Source: Phycisphaerales bacterium UBA4658
GTDB taxonomy: Bacteria; Planctomycetota; Phycisphaerae; Phycisphaerales; UBA1924
Length of the DNA stretch: 15,026 nt
Assembly (NCBI GenBank): GCA_002405485.1
Contig: DHLW01000191.1
Coordinates: 2,269-17,294 of the forward strand
Direction: 5' to 3'
In this document: positions 12,532-15,026 of the stretch, piece after piece
How the letters are laid out: the number at the start of each line of letters is the position of its first letter
Numbering within the stretch: position 1 is the stretch's first letter
Program-made: the position numbers and the translations under genes
The notes under the pieces: generated by a model
Told to the model about the DNA's origin: nothing
Seen by the model: the letters and a program-made list of their open reading frames with translations, nothing else
Databases searched by the model: none

Positions 12532-14850
12532 TCAGTTCGGCGTCCTGGCCGGATCGCGCGGCTGGGTCGCCACCGCCCGCCCCTTCACCGCCTGCGACTG
12601 CAGCACGGCAAGCGCCGTCTGCAACTGCAGGTCCAGTCCGTCGGTGAGCAGCTTCTCCGGTTCCAATCGCGGGGACTTCTCGTTCACCTGCACGTTCCCG
12701 TTCTGATCGATCGGGAGCACGTCGGCGTCCTGACGCAGCCGAAGCGCCTCGGAGTCGGTCTCCGGCAGCGTGTCGACCTTCAGATGCGGATCCACGCCCC
12801 AGACCGTCGCTCCCGGGGTCCGATGCAGACGCCGACCGTCGGGCAGGTAGTAGTACTGGGTCGTGAGCTTCATCTGGGCGCGGGCCGCGATGTTCCAGAC
12901 GTTCTGAACGCTGCCCTTGCCGAACGACCGCTGGCCGATCACCACGGCCTGCAGCTCGCCGGCGTCGGCATAGTGGCGGAGCGCGCCGGAGACGATCTCG
13001 CTGGCTGACGCCGAGCCCTCATTGATGAGCACGACGATCGGGACGTTCTTGAGCACGGCGTTGCCCGGGGTGGCCCGCTTCTCCTCCCCCGCGACGCGCG
13101 GGCCGCGGGTCGAGACGATGAGCCCCTGATCGATGAACGTGTTGGACACGCTCACGGCCTCGGTGAGCAGCCCGCCGGGGTTGTAGCGCAGGTCGAGAAT
13201 CAACCCGCGGATCGCCCCGCCACCCTGGGCCGTCTGCATGCGCTGCAGCGCCCGATGCAGATCCCCGGTGGTCTCCTCGGTGAACTGCAGCAGCCGCACG
13301 TATCCGATGCGGTTGGCGGCATCGATGAAGTAATCCCAGTCGTCTTCCTTGGCGCCGGTGCGCTTCCACCCCTTGACGCTGGCCAGCGGGATCACGGCGC
13401 GAGCGAGCTTGAAGTCGATGTCCTGGGTGATCTGCTTGCCCTCGGCGTCCTCTCCGCTCTTTCGCTCCATCGTGATGGTCACCGTCGAGTCGATGGGGCC
13501 GGTGATCAGGTCCACCGCCTGATTGAGCGAGATGCCCACCGCCGACTGCCCGTCGATCTTCTTGATGAGATCCCCGGCCCGGATGCCGGCCCGCTGCGCC
13601 GGCGTGCCCTCCAGCGGGGTCACGACCTTGATCATCTGCGACTCGTCGTCGAGCTGGATCTGCACGCCCACGCCGCGGAAGTTGCCGCGCGTCATCCGCT
13701 CAAACCGGGCGATCTCGTCGGGCCAGATGATCGCCGAGAACTCGTCGTACTTGGCCATCGCGCCGTTTCCGAACTCGTGCAGCAGCGCGCCGTCGGGAAT
13801 CTCCACGGACTTCTCCCCGGCGTTCAGCAGCGCGGTGAGAAACTCCTCGAGCTGGGCCTGGCCGACGCTCGTGCCCGGAACCATCAGCCGACCGGACCAG
13901 TCATCCAGAAACGCCGTGAACGCGTCGACCTTGGCCTGATCGGTCAGCCCGGGAAACGGGGCCTTCAAATCGCTGGTGGTCACCATCGTCCGCAGCGCCT
14001 CGATGCCCCCGAGCATCGCCTCGCGCAGCGGGATCTTGTCGCTCTCGATGTGCTGGCGCACCGCCTGCATCACCGCCCGAGTGACCATGCTCCGCTCCAC
14101 CGGCTCGATCTTGGCCTGCCACTTCTCGCCCAGACCGTTGTACGGCGGAAGCGGCGACTTCTTGTCCTTCAGCCGCTCCTTGTTGCGCAGCTCCCAGAAC
14201 ACCTCCGGCGCATACAGCCGGATCATCATCAATCGAAGCCCAAGCCGCCGCGTGTCCGTGCGATACGTGCCCTGCTCCTCCAGCAACGCGTTGAGCCGGA
14301 AGAACAGCTCGTTGGCCAGGAACCAGTCGCCCTTGGCCTCCGCGGCGCGGGCCGCGGCGTCGGCCTTGTTCACAAGGTCCGCAATCCGCGCCTCGCGAAT
14401 GAACGCCTCCCGATCCTCGGTCTTGGTCAGCAGAAACACCTCGACCGCGTGCTTCAGCGCTTCCGAGAGCGATTCTGGCTCCTGCTTGGCCAGGTGCTCG
14501 TTGAGCTTCGTGTTCGCCTCGGCGAGCTTCTCGCCGCGCGTCGTCTCACGCTTGGCCAGGTTCGCCTTCAGCGACTCAACATTGGTCGTCAGCGCCGCCG
14601 ACCCGACCCCGTCTCCGGCCGGTGCCGCCGCAAGCAGCGCAAGCAGTTCATCGTTCTGCCCCGCCTTGGCCGTCACCCAGATCTGCCGGGCAAAGTCCTG
14701 CACCGGTTCCGCGGCCGCAGCCGCGCCAGGCGTGCCAGGGACCGGCTGGCCCGCACCGGCCTGACTCCATGCCGACGTCGGCGATCCTGCCAGAACCAGC
14801 AAACCGACGATCACGCCCTTCCACATCCGCCGGGAGATCAGGTTGTCCAT
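12532..14850 (-). CDS. Secreted C-terminal-processing peptidase (S41 family) with PDZ domain
   Basis: The 772-aa protein begins with a signal peptide (MDNLISRRMWKGVIVGLLVLAG... up to about AWSQA), so it acts outside the inner membrane. A long helical N-terminal region (~45-385) precedes a PDZ domain (~388-463, FRGVGVQIQL ... AGIRAGDLIKKIDG) and the S41 domain (~500-690). The catalytic Ser is the middle one of GSASASEI (Ser615), the general base is Lys645 in SFGKGSVQ, and Gln649 follows at the usual +4. Ser to Lys is 30 residues instead of the 25 in E. coli Prc, because of a short insertion (YADAGELQ). LDLRYNPGGLL is the conserved structural motif. Family members degrade or trim exported proteins from their C-termini. 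The start is fixed by AAGGAG five bases before ATG 14850. No partner gene is visible on its upstream side. Confidence 0.93.
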   Translation of the reverse strand: MDNLISRRMWKGVIVGLLVLAGSPTSAWSQAGAGQPVPGTPGAAAAAEPVQDFARQIWVTAKAGQNDELLALLAAAPAGDGVGSAALTTNVESLKANLAKRETTRGEKLAEANTKLNEHLAKQEPESLSEALKHAVEVFLLTKTEDREAFIREARIADLVNKADAAARAAEAKGDWFLANELFFRLNALLEEQGTYRTDTRRLGLRLMMIRLYAPEVFWELRNKERLKDKKSPLPPYNGLGEKWQAKIEPVERSMVTRAVMQAVRQHIESDKIPLREAMLGGIEALRTMVTTSDLKAPFPGLTDQAKVDAFTAFLDDWSGRLMVPGTSVGQAQLEEFLTALLNAGEKSVEIPDGALLHEFGNGAMAKYDEFSAIIWPDEIARFERMTRGNFRGVGVQIQLDDESQMIKVVTPLEGTPAQRAGIRAGDLIKKIDGQSAVGISLNQAVDLITGPIDSTVTITMERKSGEDAEGKQITQDIDFKLARAVIPLASVKGWKRTGAKEDDWDYFIDAANRIGYVRLLQFTEETTGDLHRALQRMQTAQGGGAIRGLILDLRYNPGGLLTEAVSVSNTFIDQGLIVSTRGPRVAGEEKRATPGNAVLKNVPIVVLINEGSASASEIVSGALRHYADAGELQAVVIGQRSFGKGSVQNVWNIAARAQMKLTTQYYYLPDGRRLHRTPGATVWGVDPHLKVDTLPETDSEALRLRQDADVLPIDQNGNVQVNEKSPRLEPEKLLTDGLDLQLQTALAVLQSQAVKGRAVATQPRDPARTPN

Positions 14851-14855
14851 GAACA

Positions 14856-14861
14856 CTCCTT
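14856..14861 (-). promoter_or_regulatory. Ribosome-binding site of the S41 peptidase gene
   Basis: A full AAGGAG on the minus strand is five bases upstream of ATG 14850, among the best Shine-Dalgarno sites in the window. It decides for ATG 14850 over GTG 14856, which lies within the site. The remaining bases to 15026 show no further gene. Confidence 0.7.
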
Positions 14862-15026
14862 ACCGACTACATGTCACTCAGGTTCGACGCGGCGTTCGCC
14901 TCGGTTTGCCCACAGCCCCCGACCTCCCACGAATCGTCCGAAAACACCGACACGCCCGATCTCAGAACCCAAACGCCGCATGCCTCTGGTCTCCGCTCTC
15001 GAGCCCGTCCGATGCCACACCAGAAT

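Overview
The window is GC-rich, with strong G/C preference at third codon positions. It looks like a chromosomal segment of a planctomycete-like bacterium, possibly class Phycisphaerae. That placement is an inference from the style of the proteins (TPR scaffold, zinc-ribbon membrane protein, TMTC-like GT-C membrane protein, S41 peptidase with a large N-terminal region), the few strong Shine-Dalgarno sites and the high GC. No marker gene fixes the taxonomy. I see no rRNA, tRNA, CRISPR array, insertion sequence or phage gene.

Left part (1-3990): a truncated, apparently exported protein runs off the left edge on the minus strand. Divergent to it are a TPR-repeat protein and a polytopic membrane protein with GT-C glycosyltransferase hallmarks. 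Convergent to these is a minus-strand cluster (4029-5646): gmhA (phosphoheptose isomerase), a carbohydrate-type sulfotransferase and a 67-aa two-helix membrane protein. The last two overlap by GTGA. The cluster suggests heptose supply and sulfation for a surface glycan.

Central part (5671-12283): genes for three subunits of a 2-oxoacid dehydrogenase, most likely pyruvate dehydrogenase. pdhB (E1 beta) and pdhC (E2) sit together on the minus strand with a four-helix-bundle (23S rRNA IVS/Avd family) gene between them. pdhA (E1 alpha) lies about 2.4 kb upstream of pdhB on the same strand, separated by a small membrane protein overlapping pdhA by GTGA, a RlaP-like nucleotidyltransferase, a 48-aa single-helix protein and a plus-strand zinc-ribbon membrane protein. 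No E3 gene is in the window. Two short-period repeat elements flank pdhC: a 7-nt-period hairpin element downstream and an 8-nt tandem repeat in its leader.

Right part (12284-15026): a terminator-like hairpin separates pdhA from an upstream gene for a secreted C-terminal-processing (S41) peptidase with a PDZ domain. The final 170 bases hold only its upstream region.

The least expected items are the repeat elements around pdhC, the three small membrane ORFs tightly linked to larger genes, the four-helix-bundle gene inside the pdh operon, and the lone nucleotidyltransferase. I did not find a clear new defence or mobile system.
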